From Nelumbo lutea (taxonomy: Eukaryota > Streptophyta > Magnoliopsida > Proteales > Nelumbonaceae): 64,000 bases of DNA. Position 1 is the first letter of the stretch, and each line of letters starts with the position of its first letter. The position numbers and the translations under genes are program-made. The DNA lies in contig JAKGHH010000002.1 in NCBI GenBank assembly GCA_022828595.1, positions 87,388,076-87,452,075 on the forward strand. Direction: 5' to 3'. Of the stretch, positions 1 to 11,406 are shown piece after piece. Below the pieces are notes generated by a model that saw only the letters and a list, made by a program, of their open reading frames with translations, was not told where the DNA came from and did no database searches.

Positions 1-332
1 GGGATGAGGTGGAGGCGTACAATGAGGAAGGGTGGAGATTGAAGCTGGTGGAGAGATAGGTGGAAGTGGGTAAATCACTTGGCCTATTCTTTTTGGGAGG
101 GGAGAGGGTGGTTAGGAAAGCAATAGAGGATTTTGAAAGTAGGAGAGAAGAAATGAATAAGAAAAATACAGTTTGGGAGGGAGGAGAGGAGTGGGATGAA
201 GAAGAGATGGAAAATGATTGGGTAGAAGAAGAGTGAAGAGGGTAGTGGAAGAATCCTTGAAGGAAATTTTAGGGGGATAGTCAAAAGGAGCCTGAATTCT
301 TGGAGTGCTACGGGGTTTTGGAAGTGGTAAGG
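1..332 (+). other. Purine-rich stretch with a short acidic reading frame, unidentified
   Basis: The plus strand is strongly A/G-rich up to about position 280. A plus frame (positions 3-235) reads through with one internal TAG at 57-59. After that stop it encodes a short, very acidic segment rich in Glu and Asp, ending in a TGA near 235. I do not recognise the protein. It may be the end of a gene or a transposon fragment from outside the window, or just a consequence of the purine bias. It is followed directly by Copia pol-like sequence. Confidence 0.3.
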
Positions 333-812
333 ATCCAAAAGTCTTTGGTTGTGTCTGTTTCATTCATGTTATGGATCCAAGAATAACCAAGTTGGATCCG
401 AGGGTGATTTAGGGGGTCTTTTCGGGTTATTCACTCACACAAAAAGCACACAAGTGCTTTTTTCCACATACAGGAAGGAAATTTGTCACCAAAGGTGTTA
501 CCTTTTGTAAGTCATAGTCTTTCTTTGAACCTTTCCGGAATCCTTTTTAGGGGTAGAATTGTGGGTGGAAGAGAATTCCTTTGAAGTTAATCTGTTTGTC
601 TTTGCTCCTACTCTTCCATCCTCTTCTCCTGCCCCTTAGTGTTTTGAAACTGATGGTCCTTGCCCTACCACTCCTGTTACTGTTGCACATGATGAGATAG
701 CTCCTGCTATACAAGATGATGATGTTGCTGCTACTATAGAAGTTGACAATACTATTGAAAGGGAGATGAATGTGTATTTGAGGAGAAGAAAGAGAGGCCT
801 CCTCCCTTTTTT
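333..812 (+). pseudogene. Copia pol fragment (integrase C-terminus and linker)
   Basis: Plus-strand frames read VFGCVCFIHVM, then TKLDPR, GVFSGYS and RKFVTKGVTF. This is the pattern of the Copia integrase C-terminal region just before the reverse transcriptase. An acidic linker follows and ends in NVYLRRRKRG near 812. Several stops and frame changes interrupt it, so it is dead. Both ends are cut: unrelated purine-rich DNA lies to the left, and to the right it joins directly to the middle of a minus-oriented Copia LTR. The last part (733 on) is duplicated together with that junction. It appears to belong to a Copia family different from the C- element next to it. Confidence 0.7.
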
Positions 813-1012
813 ATAAGCCTTAAGGAGCACCACTCCTAATTGAATTAGGAGATTCCTAATCCAAATCTTTATACTATAGAAGTTGACAATACTATTGAAA
901 GGGAGATGAATGTGTATTTGAGGAGAAGAAAGAGAGGCCTCCTCCCTTTTTTATAAGCCTTAAGGAGCACCACTTCTAATTGAATTAGGAGATTCCTAAT
1001 CCAAATCTTTAT
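733..1012. repeat. 140-bp tandem duplication across a chimeric junction
   Basis: The block 733-872 is repeated at 873-1012 with period 140 and almost no differences (for example CTCC versus CTTC near 834/974). Each copy contains about 75 bp of Copia pol-like sequence followed by about 60 bp of LTR sequence, including the TATA region of the minus LTR (TTATAAG on the plus strand). The junction between two different elements therefore formed first and was then duplicated. Confidence 0.93.
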
Positions 1013-2245
1013 TTGAATTTGAACTCTCTAAGTTGATAAGACTTATCTTCTAAACCTAATGGGTGCTCCATACCCTTGTCCAAACCCATATTCTCCCAAG
1101 TTAAGCAGTCATGTGACACGCTGATTAATCCAATTAATCATGGGCTTTAGGCCCATTTAGAAAGTGGCTCACGTCCCTAGGTAGTTGCTGGCCCATTTAG
1201 GTTCAATTTGTATGGCGTGGGACCCCAACAATGACCTTACATAATCCCACATGGGTTCATCCCAGCCCTTGTGAAAAGGCCTAGCCGAATTCACTGTCAA
1301 GTATAGTGAACCCCTGAGTCCATCAGTATGGGCTCTTAATGGGCCCAACATTTACAGTAAATGATCATTGAGTCCAACCATCCTATGAAGGCCCAAGGAC
1401 AATGGACTTAAGTAAGATATAGCACATCAGGTAAACATCCCTTAATGGTCTCTTACACTTAACCTCTCAGCCCATAATGATCAAACACTACCCAACAGGG
1501 AAGGACCTCTCCCCTGGCGGCAAGGTGCAGTGTTGCACTCTCTGCTCCGATGGGTCTCGGGAATTAAAACCTTTTGCAAATATTTTTCTTAAAAACATAA
1601 TATATATTATCATATAAATATATTTTGCAAAACAAATCTCAAACATGGTTGGAGTCAACTTTCGGCAGTTCTGGTTTCCATCAGAGAGAGTGCAGTCCCG
1701 ATCATTCACTTTGTTCGACAAACGGGCTGATCCTGTCACTATGATCACCCACTCGAGTGAATTCTCAGATTGCCCCAATATACCCAGGTTTTGACTCCCA
1801 AAGGATCTAACTGATCGGCATATCAAAGACAGCCTGACCCGACATTCAGTGCAGTACCATAATCGAGTCTAGGGGTTATGTGTAACTTTCCAGTTTTGCT
1901 CATCAGTCTCCAAGGTCCAGGGCATAACTGGAAATCGGTCCAGGTTCAGTGTTTCAAACATTCACACTACATGTGCTTCGGGTCCAACCCTGGCAGCTGA
2001 GACAGGCTGCCCCAACCTTCTTGGCAGCACATTAGTGTCAGCATTGGCAAGATAAATTCCCAAAGTCTATCCAACGACTTAGAACATTCTAAATTAACAC
2101 GAGTCTCGTAAGCGTCCAATTTAAGGGGTAATTACACAGAAACACTCCAATTATAATATGAAACAATTATGTACTTTTTACTCATTTACAATAAATGTAT
2201 TAGTACATCAATTTGATTGGAGCTAAGGTTATATACTTTCTAACA
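951..2245 (-). repeat. Copia family-T LTR, 3' LTR of C-, truncated
   Basis: On the minus strand it starts TGTTAGAAAGTA at 2245 and matches the other T LTRs (3549, 12926, 30602, 39473, 52319). It carries the shared AT-rich stretch near 1590-1625, the Gly-Pro-rich-looking 'gggcccaac' blocks and the TATAAAA core near 951. The R-U5 part expected beyond the TATA is missing and replaced by Copia pol-like DNA. A purine-rich stretch precedes the LTR on its 5' side (2246-2256), as expected for a polypurine tract. Confidence 0.85.
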
Positions 2246-3543
2246 ACTCCTACTTGCACTTAGGTCCAATCTGGTACAAGACTCAGTGCCATAATGTCCA
2301 CGTGTTTCTCAAACACTTTCTGTGTTAGTGGCTTAGTACATGATACTTCCTCTTGATGTGCTTTGACTTTGAGTGGGATCTTGGCTTCTTAGCCTGAGCA
2401 ATGGCTCAAGTGTTGTCTTACAACAGTGGAATGGGTGATGTACTGGATGGAACAACTCCTAGTTCGTGAATGAACTTCTTCATCCACATTGCTTCCTTGG
2501 CATATTCATTTGCGGCAATGTACTCGGACTCGGCCATGGAATCTTATGTGGACCCTTGTTTGCTGCTTTTCCAGCTAACTGCATAAGACCCCATCGTAAA
2601 GATGTGATAGATGTAGACTTTTTATCATCTGGGTCTAACTGGAAGTGGCATCAGTATACCCGACCATCTGTAGTGAAGACAAGACAATACTCTTTAGTCC
2701 TTCGAAGGTATTTGAGTATGTTTTTCACGGTAGTCCAATGATCATGTCTTAGGTTTGACTGGTATCTACTTACCACACTCACTGCCTGAGCAATGTTTGG
2801 CCGAGTGCACATGGCATACATGATGCTCCCTACGATTGAGGCATAGGGAATCTCTTTCATGCCCTCAATCTCCTTAGGAGACTTGGGAGATATACCCTTG
2901 GAGAGAGTGACTCCGTGTCTGAAAGGGACAAGTCCCTTCTTAGAGTTCTCCATGTTGTGTCTGTTGACAATCTTGTCAATGTAAGTGGATTGGGATAATC
3001 CTATTATTCTTTTTGTTCTATCTCTATAGAGTCGAAGTCCCAAGATGTAGAAGGCTTTTCAAAGATCTTTCATGGAGAATTGCTACAAAAGCCATACCTT
3101 CACCGTAGTCAACATTCTTACATCATTCCCAACGAGCAGAATGTCATCTACATACAAAACCAGAAACGTAACCTTGTCTCCCATTGATTTCCTATAAACA
3201 CAAGGTTCATTCGGATTTTGCTCAAAGTCAAACGGTTTGACCATAGAGTCAAATCGGATGTTCCAACTTCTAGGAGCTTGATTTAATCCATAGATGGATC
3301 TATTCAGTTTGCACACCATGTGTTCCTGACCAAATGCAATAAAGCCTTGCGGCTGCCGCATATAGATATCCTTTGTAAGATTTTCATTTAGGAATGTGGT
3401 TTTGACAATCATATGCCAGATCTCATAACCGTAGTGTACTATTATGACTAACAGAATCCTAATGGATTTAAGCATGGCCACAGGCGAAAAGATTTCCTCA
3501 TAATCGACTCCTTTCTAAGTGTACCCTTTCGCTACAAGACGAG
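2246..3543 (-). pseudogene. C- Copia pol: RT C-terminus and RNase H
   Basis: The minus strand encodes the Copia reverse transcriptase palm with LYVDDILLVGND (about 3125-3165), the thumb/connection with VGSIMYAM and NILKYLRR (2710-2850), and the RNase H part with AESEYIAA and EAMWMKKFI (2460-2550). The first RT catalytic motif reads MIVKTTFLN near 3380-3410, where the usual Asp (MDVKTAFLN) is Ile. Stops interrupt the frame, for example after GYT near 3515. Upstream it is continuous with the block starting at 5444 once the inserted solo LTR 3549-5438 is removed. The RNase H end runs into the purine tract and 3' LTR. Confidence 0.88.
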
Positions 3544-3548
3544 CTTTA

Positions 3549-5438
3549 TGTTAGACAGTGTATGCCCTTAGTTCCAATTAGAATGATGTACATTATGACA
3601 TTTAAAGTAAATGAATAAAGTACATATTTGATTCATGTTATTATGGTGTGTTTCTGTGTAATACCCTTAAACTGGACACATATGAGATTTGTGTTAGTTT
3701 AGAATCTTCACAGCTGTTGGATAGATCTAGGGAGATTTGTCCTGCCAAGGCTGACACTGATGTGTCGCCAAGTTGGTTGGGGTGGCTTGTCTCAACTGCC
3801 AGGGTGAGACCTGAGGTACATGCAGTGTGGGTTTTCTTGAAACCTTGAATCGGACCAGAATTCCAGTATTGCCTTGGACCTTGGAGATAGATGGGCAAAA
3901 TTGGAATATTACACTTGACCCCTTGACTCGATTATGATACTACGCTAAGTGTCAGATTGGGCTGTTTTTGATATGCCAATAAATGAAATCCTTAGTGGGG
4001 GTCAAAACCTGGGTATGTTGGGACAGTCCGAGAATTCATCTGAGTGGGTGATAATAGTGATAGGATCAGCCCCTTTGTCGGACATAGTGAACGATCGGGG
4101 ATGCACTCTCCCTGATGAAAACTTAAACTGTCGACAGTTGATTTCAACCATTGAAATTTGTTTTGCAAAGTATATTTATATAGAGATATACATATATATA
4201 TATATATTATGGTTTCAAAATGTTTGCAAAATGTTTTAATTCCCGGGATCCATGTGAGTAGAGAGTGCAACACTTTACCTTGCAGTCGAGGGAGAGGTCT
4301 TCTCTTGTCCGGCAGTGTTAGATCATTATGGGCTGAGAGGTTAAGTATAAGACCATTGAGGGTAATACCTGATGGGCTAATCTTGCATCTGTCCACAATC
4401 CTTGGGTTTTTATAAGGTGGCTTGATCTAAGGACCATTTAGTGTAAATGTTGGGCCCATTAAGAGCCAATGGTGATGGACTTAGGGGTTCACTGTCTCCT
4501 ACTGTGAATTCGGCCAGGCCTTGTAACAGAGGCTGGGCTGAACCCATGTGGATGATGTGTAGATTAATGTTTGGGTCCTATGCCAAGGATATCCAACTGG
4601 GCAACAGTTTGGAGGGTAAGTGAGCAGATGGACTTAATGGGCCTAATGCCCAATTCAAACTGGCTTAATGAGATTAATTAAAAGAGGGCGGTTCTGGGAT
4701 TTAGATTAGCAGATTGGATAAGGGATTGTCCCTATCCACTCAAAGAGTCCAAATCCAAATAAAGATTTGGATTAGGAAACTCCTAATTAGATTAGGAGGG
4801 CTGATCTTTATCTGTAGATAAGATAAGGGATTATCCTTATCTCTTAAGGAGAGTCCAGATCCAAATCTTAATGGGATTAGGATAACTTCTCTTTAAGGTT
4901 ATAAATAAGAGAGCAGGGCGAATCCTTAGTACACAACAGAAATCATTTGACTGACTGCTGAATTCTAGAGAGAGACAACACGGTTTGATTGCACTGTCTT
5001 CTTCTCTCCTACTCTTGCCACCATACCAGTTCGATCTCCACCTGTGGGAGCAATCAGGAAAGGTTCTTGATTTTACCTTTTGGCAAAAAATGTAATCTAA
5101 AGTTGTGCTCACTAGCCCTCCATCAGATTCTTGCTGAAGAATTCGGTTCTCGTTGAAGAGCCGTCCTGTTGATTCTGCTTCATCCTGCACCGTGTCATCT
5201 TTGGATTTTTCTTTGGGGGTGAACACCTTCATTGGAGGTTATTATTACTTCGTATCGGGTATATCCCTTCACTCCTTTTTGGTTTCAGATTTGGTCTGGT
5301 TTGGTTTCAAGATTGACCATTGAAAATGGAGTTCTCTAAAATAGGGAATGTGATTCTCACATGGGAGAGAAATTTTTGAAATTTCGCCCAACCTTCCTGT
5401 AGGGTTCGGCCATCTATGATGGACCTCTCATCCCTTCA
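3549..5438 (+). mobile_element. Solo LTR of Copia family T, TSD CTTTA
   Basis: This is a 1890-bp LTR from TGTTAGACAGTG to CATCCCTTCA, flanked by perfect 5-bp direct repeats CTTTA (3544-3548 and 5439-5443). It lies inside the RT region of the minus-strand Copia C-, in the opposite orientation. The host reading frame resumes exactly across the TSD. There is no internal domain, so this is a solo LTR left by LTR-LTR recombination. The TATA-like GTTATAAATAAG lies near 4898, with a pyrimidine-rich leader after it. It carries the two recurrent LTR frames described in the findings (3648-3848 and 3949-4239). Confidence 0.95.
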
Positions 5439-5443
5439 CTTTA

Positions 5444-7402
5444 TAGGTCTCAATCTTTCCATCATAGCCCTTCTTCCTCTTGTAGATCAATTTGCAACCA
5501 ATTGCTTTCACCTCAGGGGGTGGGTCTCTGAGAGTCCAGATTTCGTTGGTTTTCATTGAGTCCATCTCGAATTTCATGGCATCTATCCACTTCAAGGAAT
5601 CTATGTCCAACATAGTTTTCGCATAAATCATGGGATCTTCCTCATTGATTGTGGCTTCCATCATGTAGCTTTCTTGATTATAGTCGTAATGAACTAGAGG
5701 CCTAGACACCCGGGTAGATCTTCTAAGTTGGGTATTATCTGGAATCTGTGGGACATCTCCCACTACTCTTGATCTCTCCTCATCAAGAACAATTTCCTGA
5801 CGATGATCGTTCAAGATATAATCCTTCTCCAAGAAGTAGGCATTTCGACTACAAAACACTTTTTGTTCTCTTGGGTCATAGAATAGGTCCCTATAGAGCT
5901 CTTGGGGTAGCCTATAAATAGGCAACGACTGGTCTTGGATTCTAATTTGTCTGCACTTGTTCTTTTAACATGTGCTGGACAACCCCAAATCTTCAAGTGT
6001 CCTACACTTGGTTTCTCACTAGTCCATAGCTCATAGGGAGTCTTAGGAACGGATTTGGTTGGAACCCGATTCAACACGTATATAGCAGTCTCCAATGCGT
6101 GTCCCCAAAAGGATATAGGTAGATCTGAAAGGATGAGAAGTGATCGGATCATATCTAATAGAGTCTGGTTTCTCCTCTCTGAGACACCGTTTAATTGTGG
6201 TGTAACAGGAGACAACTGTGATATAATCCCATTGTCCCTAATGTAGTCCCTGAATTCATTGGAGAGATATTCACCTCATTGATTTGATCGAAGGGTTTTG
6301 ATGTGTCTCCCCAACTGTTTCTCGACATCTTGTCTAAACTCCTTGAACTTTTCAAAGGATTCATACTTATGTCTCATTAAGTACATGTAACCATACCGAG
6401 AATAATCATTGGTGAAAGTTATGAAATAACAATGCTGGTTGCGTGTTCTAACATTCATGGGACCACATACATCAGTATGTATCAGGTCAAGTGTGCCTGT
6501 AGATCTTTCAGGCTTACTTGTAAATAGTCGTTTTGTCATCTTACCCTAAAAGCAAGGCTCATAAGTTGGCAGATCTTCTACAGTTAGAAAATCCAAAGGA
6601 CCATCCTTCACCAATCTTGTGATACGATCTATGTTAATATGACCAACTCGGTAATGCCACAGGCACGTGGGATTAACTGTATCACATGTTCTCTTTTTGG
6701 GGATAATTTTCGACGTTGTTTCGGTTATATTCATTTCTAGAGAAGGACGGAGGACATAGAGACCATTCTCAAGTTCTCCATAAGCAAGGAATTTATTATT
6801 CAATTTAATAGTGATCTTATCACTGAATAAAGCAAAATATCCATCCTTACATAATTTGGAAACCGAAATCAAAATTTTCTAAGTAACGGTACATAAAGAC
6901 AATTTTCAAGTGTTATAATTCCTTATCTGAAAAATAAATCTACTATTCCTATAGCAATAGCTGCAACTGTTGCAGAAGTCCCCAAGTAAAGCACCACCTC
7001 ATCGTCATTCAACCTTCTGCTTTGCTTGAACCCCTACAATGTGTTACATGCATGAGTGGAAGCCCAAAGTCCATACACCAGGATGCAAAAGTGACCAATA
7101 TATTGGTCTCTATGACAAGAGATTCGAAATTACATTCTTTGTTCTTGCGGGATTCCAGATACTGAGGACAATTCCTCTTCCAGTGTCTGGTCTGTTTGCA
7201 GAAGTCACATTCATTTGATGATTTGTTTTTCTATTGCCTTTTCGGCTTGCTTGCTTTCTTCAGAGGCCTCTTCATTCCCTTCCTCTTTCTTTTTCTAGAT
7301 TTGCCACCTTCAACAAGCATGGCTACTGGCTTATCCTTCTTAATTAGTTCTTTAGCCCTCTGCAACATATTGCTAAGTTCCTGAAGGCTAACATTTAGCT
7401 TG
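5444..7402 (-). pseudogene. C- Copia gag C-terminus, protease, integrase, RT N-terminus
   Basis: In minus-strand order: a gag tail with LQELSNMLQRAKEL and a basic Lys/Arg stretch (7402-7230); a CCHC zinc knuckle with CDFCKQTRHWKRNC near 7150-7200; protease remnants with CMDFG near 7060; the pre-integrase motif SVSKLCKDGY (6850); the HHCC domain with WHYRVGH (about 6650); integrase core DLIHTDVCGPM (about 6450), TNDYSRYGY (second Asp kept as ND) and [11 protein letters not shown] with the catalytic Glu (about 6190). It ends in the RT N-terminal segment WTLRDPPPEVKAIGCK (about 5490-5540). There are several stops and frame changes. The gag part breaks off at 7402, where a family-X solo LTR is inserted; the RT part breaks at 5444, at the family-T solo LTR. 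Confidence 0.88.
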
Positions 7403-7407
7403 TTCAT

Positions 7408-8954
7408 TGACGGGTTTGTCGAAGCCCTCAAAATTAGTACTAGTCCCACAATAAAATATTTGTAGTAAAAGTGGTACTAGGTCGAATCCCACAGGGAGCA
7501 AATCAGTAATCTCTTAGCTGAATGGATAAAGTAATTGTGTGGGAAAATTTAATAACTAAAATTAAAAGAATAACAAACTAAGCAAACAAGAGAAAATCAG
7601 TCTTACCGAATTTTGGTTCAAGGGTTCGGGTTGAATCGATTGGCCATCGATCCTAGGTACATTTCAGCATTCTTGCAATTCAAACATTTAACCTTAGATT
7701 TATTAGGATAGCCATAATAAACCTTGTGTTTTCCTAATTCAATTGACCAAACCTAGCATTCGATCAACACTTATCACCACTCAACTGGGTACGATAGCGT
7801 TTCATGTTAAACAATGATAGCATTAAGATTTGTGAAAACAGTTAAACCAAAATAACAATAATTGAGATAGCTGCAATTATTGAATTTTGTTCCATCGATT
7901 CCTTTAGGTTGAACCATGATAAAGCATTGGTCAAAGGTTGTCACGAACAATTGACCAAAAAGATATCAACCTAATTGCTACTTGTACCATTATTCGTGAC
8001 AATTACGAATCACCGAAATCATGGATAGCAATAGGAAAATCAACATTAATTCAGTTTGTCAAACTTATTAACATCAACATCCAATAAAAATATGCACAAG
8101 AATCAATGAATACTTGAATTAGAAATCAAGAAAATAAAGCAACTATAGAACTTCACAATGACACAATCGAACCTCCCCCCTTGAACCAGAAAAAGAAGTT
8201 TAGCTACTCATGATCTGCGCAATCTCCATGCCTTTCTTCTCCATAGCCGAACTGCTTCCTTGATCTTCTTGGCCTCTTGATGATCTCTTGGATCTTGGAA
8301 TGAGTGATGCTAGAGTTGGTTCGCCCCCCTCTTTATATAGCCAAAGGAGAGGGCTGCTTTCCAACTCCTTCTAGGAGATCATCTTATCTTTAGGGAGTCT
8401 TGATCTTCTTTGAACTAATCCTATCTTATCTCTAATCTAATCCCCAACCTTCTTATCCTTATAGGATTACATTCAAAGTTTATATCTAATAGGACTCTTT
8501 CCCCTTTTGGGAGATTACATTCGAATCAGGACTCTAGACTCTTGCATCCGAGTTGGGTTTCTCTACTACTTGGGCTGCTTCCAGGTTCTTCTGCGAGTTG
8601 GGCTTCAGCTGTTAAATGGGCCTCGCTTTGAACTTGCTCCGACTTCGGGCCCGGTTTCGTACTCGATGTGGACCGAATCAGTCAAAACCCAAAACACAAA
8701 AGTTGTGGGCCTTTCTTTCTTCTTTCTAATGCTTCTTGAATTGCCCAATTCGGAGTCCGGAATTGTGAGTTAGGCCCAGATCACTGACTATCGCCGAAAC
8801 TGTGCAAAATCACCCGAATTGGCCTATTTCCTTCCAATTGCCTTCTTTATTGCCCTGAATCGAAATATAAGAGTAATGAGTGCATTTAAGTGCTAAAGTA
8901 GTGTAAAAGGATGAAAATTAGGGGACAAAAATAGGGTTCTTTTCAGTCTCATCA
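7408..8954 (-). mobile_element. Solo LTR of family X, TSD ATGAA (minus sense)
   Basis: A 1547-bp unit that on the minus strand runs TGATGAGACTGAAAAG ... AACCCGTCA. It is flanked by TTCAT on the plus strand (7403-7407 and 8955-8959), i.e. ATGAA in its own sense. It is homologous along its whole length, in opposite orientation, to 44192-45750. A TATA-like CTATATAAAGAGGGG core (minus, about 8325-8340) and TG...CA ends support an LTR. It splits the Copia gag of C- between the codons for NYNMN and KLNVS. No internal domain of this family is in the window, so whether it is Gypsy or Copia is not established. Confidence 0.93.
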
Positions 8955-8959
8955 TTCAT

Positions 8960-9481
8960 GTTATAGTTTATGACAAATTGATTGAAGGAGGGAGGCAGAG
9001 AGTTTAGGACGACATCAGTCTTTGTATCATCGTCGAGTTGGGATCCAAGTGCCTCCAGTTCGTTTATGTACCCCATCATCCGCATGACGTGGTCATGAAT
9101 CGGTTGGCTCTCAGTCATCATCGTTGTCATCAACAGCTTGAGGACCTTTTGTTTGGCAGAACAATTCTGCTCTTCATACAAAGTCTTTAGACTATCCGGA
9201 ATATCTTTACAGATTTCGATCTTATTGAATTGTTTCTGGATTGAGTTGTCTAAAGATGCTACAACGTAACACCGAGCAAGCGAGTTCTTCTCCCATTCCT
9301 GATATTCCCTCCTATGTGCTTCAGAAGCCTTGTCACTTGGACGTTCCAAAGCTGGGTTCTTGGCAACCTTGTTCAATTTCTCGGACGTGAGGACCATATT
9401 AAAGTTATGGTACTAGCCAACATAATTAGGTCCCTTTAGTTTGTTGTCGTCCAACAATTTGGCGAATTGTCCATGTGCCAT
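8960..9481 (-). pseudogene. C- Copia gag, N-terminal part
   Basis: On the minus strand, ATG at 9481 starts MAHGQFAKLLDDNKLKGPNY. A stop follows soon after, at about 9430, and the frame then stays open from 9397 to the inserted solo LTR. It has the features of the Copia-type Gag domain (UBN2-like): WEKNSLARCYVVASLDN, KTLYEEQNCS, MTESQPIHDHVMRMMGYINEL and LPPSFNQFVINYNMN. It is cut at NYNMN by the family-X LTR and resumes at 7402. Upstream, only about 5 bp of leader remain before the Gypsy element G1 (TSD 9488-9492). Start at 9481 was chosen because MAHGQF fits the usual Copia gag opening. Confidence 0.85.
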
Positions 9482-9492
9482 TTCTGATAAAA

Positions 9493-10230
9493 TGTTTAAT
9501 GGACAGCCTCAGTAATGGGCGATTAATTCAGTGTTTAATGGACAACAACAGTAATGGGCGATTAACTCAGTCTTCCTATCAGTGTTCTTATCTTATCTGT
9601 TAGCTAGATACAGTGTCCCTATCCTATCTTATCTGTTTCTATCTTATCTGTTCAATGTTCTTATCTTATTTATTTCTATCTTAGCTAAATTCAGTGTTCC
9701 TATTAATTAGGCAGTAGTATAGATAAAGGTTATTAGGAAGTCTTCCTAAAAGTAGGACTCTTATCTTCTTGTAATCTACTATTTAAAGGAGCAGATGATA
9801 TTCAATGAAACCATCGATATTTCAGTCAAGATATTTCTTATCTTATTTGTTAGTTAGATACAGTGTCCCTATCCTATCTTATCTGTTTCTTTCTTATCTG
9901 TTAAGTGTTCTTATCTTATTTGCTTCTATCTTAGCTAAATTTAGCATTCCTATTAATTAGGCAGTAGTATAGATAAAGGTTATTAGGAAGTCTTCCTAAA
10001 AGTAGGACTCTTATCTTCTTGTAATCTTCTATTTAAAGGAGCAGATGATATTCAATGAAACCACCGATATTTCAATCAAGAAAGAGCGGAGGAGAGTTGG
10101 TGGTCTCTTTAACAAATCACCATTAAGGCGCTAAAGATAGGTTCCTCGAGAAAAGGGAGAAACAAGGGAAAACAAGAAGTTTTCCCTGTTAGCCGACCCA
10201 TGACGAGATCCCATTCGCGGGCCCATAACA
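9493..10230 (+). repeat. G1 5' LTR
   Basis: Starts TGTTTAATGG and ends GGGCCCATAACA. It matches the 3' LTR 11407-11976, but it is 168 bp longer because it contains a 250-bp tandem duplication and lacks part of the first ~50 bp. The minimal promoter (TATTTAAAGG) is present twice, at about 9780 and 10030. Confidence 0.92.
9585..10084 (+). repeat. 250-bp tandem duplication inside the G1 5' LTR
   Basis: 9585-9834 and 9835-10084 repeat with period 250 (the TAGATACAGTGTCCCT motif sits at about 9605 and 9855). Each copy includes the pyrimidine-rich TTATCTTAT repeats, a TATTTAAAGGAGCAGATGA core-promoter-like segment and the AATGAAACCA stretch. The 3' LTR has only one copy. The copies differ at several positions (for example CATCGATATTTCAGTC versus CACCGATATTTCAATC), so this is not an assembly artefact. 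Confidence 0.93.
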
Positions 10231-10233
10231 ATT

Positions 10234-10245
10234 TGGTATCAGAGC
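10234..10245 (+). other. Primer-binding site (initiator tRNA-Met) of G1
   Basis: TGGTATCAGAGC lies four bases after the 5' LTR. This is the standard plant LTR-retrotransposon site complementary to the 3' end of initiator Met tRNA. Confidence 0.93.
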
Positions 10246-10256
10246 AAGGCGTCATG

Positions 10257-11345
10257 GGTGACTTTGAGCAATTGAAGACTAGGGTTCATGATCTGGAGCA
10301 CAAACTTGTGGAAAACAGCAAGGAGGTGCGCGAGATCAAGGACGACTTCCGAGAATTGAGGCGCTTGATGGAGTTATATCTTTCCAGCAAGGACAAGAGT
10401 TCAGAAGGGGCTGCAACCATAGATGGCCACCGACCAGACATGGCAGAATCGTCCGACAAACAGTAGGTCGTTGCCTAGGGAACCGCGACCTTTCCCAAAT
10501 ACAGCAGGCTGGAATTCCCTTCCTATAATGGAGCCGGAGATCCTTTGGGATGGCTGTACAGATGTGAGCAGTTCTTTTGCAACCAACGGACAGAGAACAG
10601 GGACAAGGTAGGCTTAGCCGCATTCCACATGACAGAGGGGGTGCAACTTTGGTTTTATAAATTGGAGCAGGAGGAACCTGGGCTCAGTTGGATCCAATTC
10701 AAATCCTACTGCCTCCTCAGATTTGGGCCCCCATTAACAAGCAATCCATTAGGCGAACTAATCAACCTCAAACAGACTGGAACTGTGGCTGAGTATCAAC
10801 GTCAGTTTCAGACCCTCCTTGCAAGAGCATCTTCGGTATGTCCAGAACAACAGGTTGACATGTTCACTGCGGGGTTAGCGGAGACTTTGAGGGTGGATGT
10901 TGAGATGCAAAATCCCCCCAATCTGGTTATTGCTATGAATTTGGCTCGCGCCTTCGAACGCAAATTGCAACTCAATCGCAGGAGTATCAGTATAGGGCGG
11001 CCTCAATCAACATGGGCAGCCCCAAAGCCACTTGGAATGGCTCCATCTTCAGTAGCCAGCCAAGAACAGAAACCACAGACGAGCAACAATTCCAGATTGA
11101 CATCCAGTGTGGGAAGCAACATTGTTGCACCCCCTATTAAGCACTTGTCCAGGGCTGAGATGGCGGAACGCAGGGCGAGGGGACAGTGTTTTAATTGTGA
11201 TGAACTTTACTCAGCAAGGTAGAAGTGCAAGAGACTTTTCTGCCTTTTGGTGGAACAAGAGGAAGATGAGGATGAATCCTCTTCATTGGAACCCGATCCC
11301 GGAGGGCAAAATCATTCCACCTATCCTGGATTCCTTTGACTGTGT
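10257..11345 (+). pseudogene. G1 Gypsy gag, with two early stops
   Basis: ATG at 10257 opens MGDFEQLKTRVHDLEHKL, a coiled-coil start rich in Leu, Glu and Lys. The same frame meets TAG codons at 10464 and 10476, then stays open to 11219. The open part has the retrotransposon gag domain: SYNGAGDPLGWLYRCEQFF, TEGVQLWFYKLEQEEPGLSW, LLRFGPP, LINLKQTGTVAEYQRQFQ, FTAGLAETLR, then a Pro/Ser-rich linker and a zinc knuckle CFNCDELYSAR with a TAG where the usual His/Gly-Lys-Cys part continues. After LFCLLVEQEEDEDE the protease and all of pol are missing, and the frame reaches the C-terminal ELEDKLLVQEG near 11370-11400. Confidence 0.9.
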
Positions 11346-11406
11346 TTCAAGACACCTATCCTGAATTCGAGCTTGAGGACAAGCTCTTAGTCCAGGAGGG
11401 GAGTAA

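Noticed and set aside
3648..4239. Open frames inside the T solo LTR as host genes
   Set aside because: They recur only within copies of the same LTR, with no known domain. Treated as LTR sequence; the conservation is reported as a finding.
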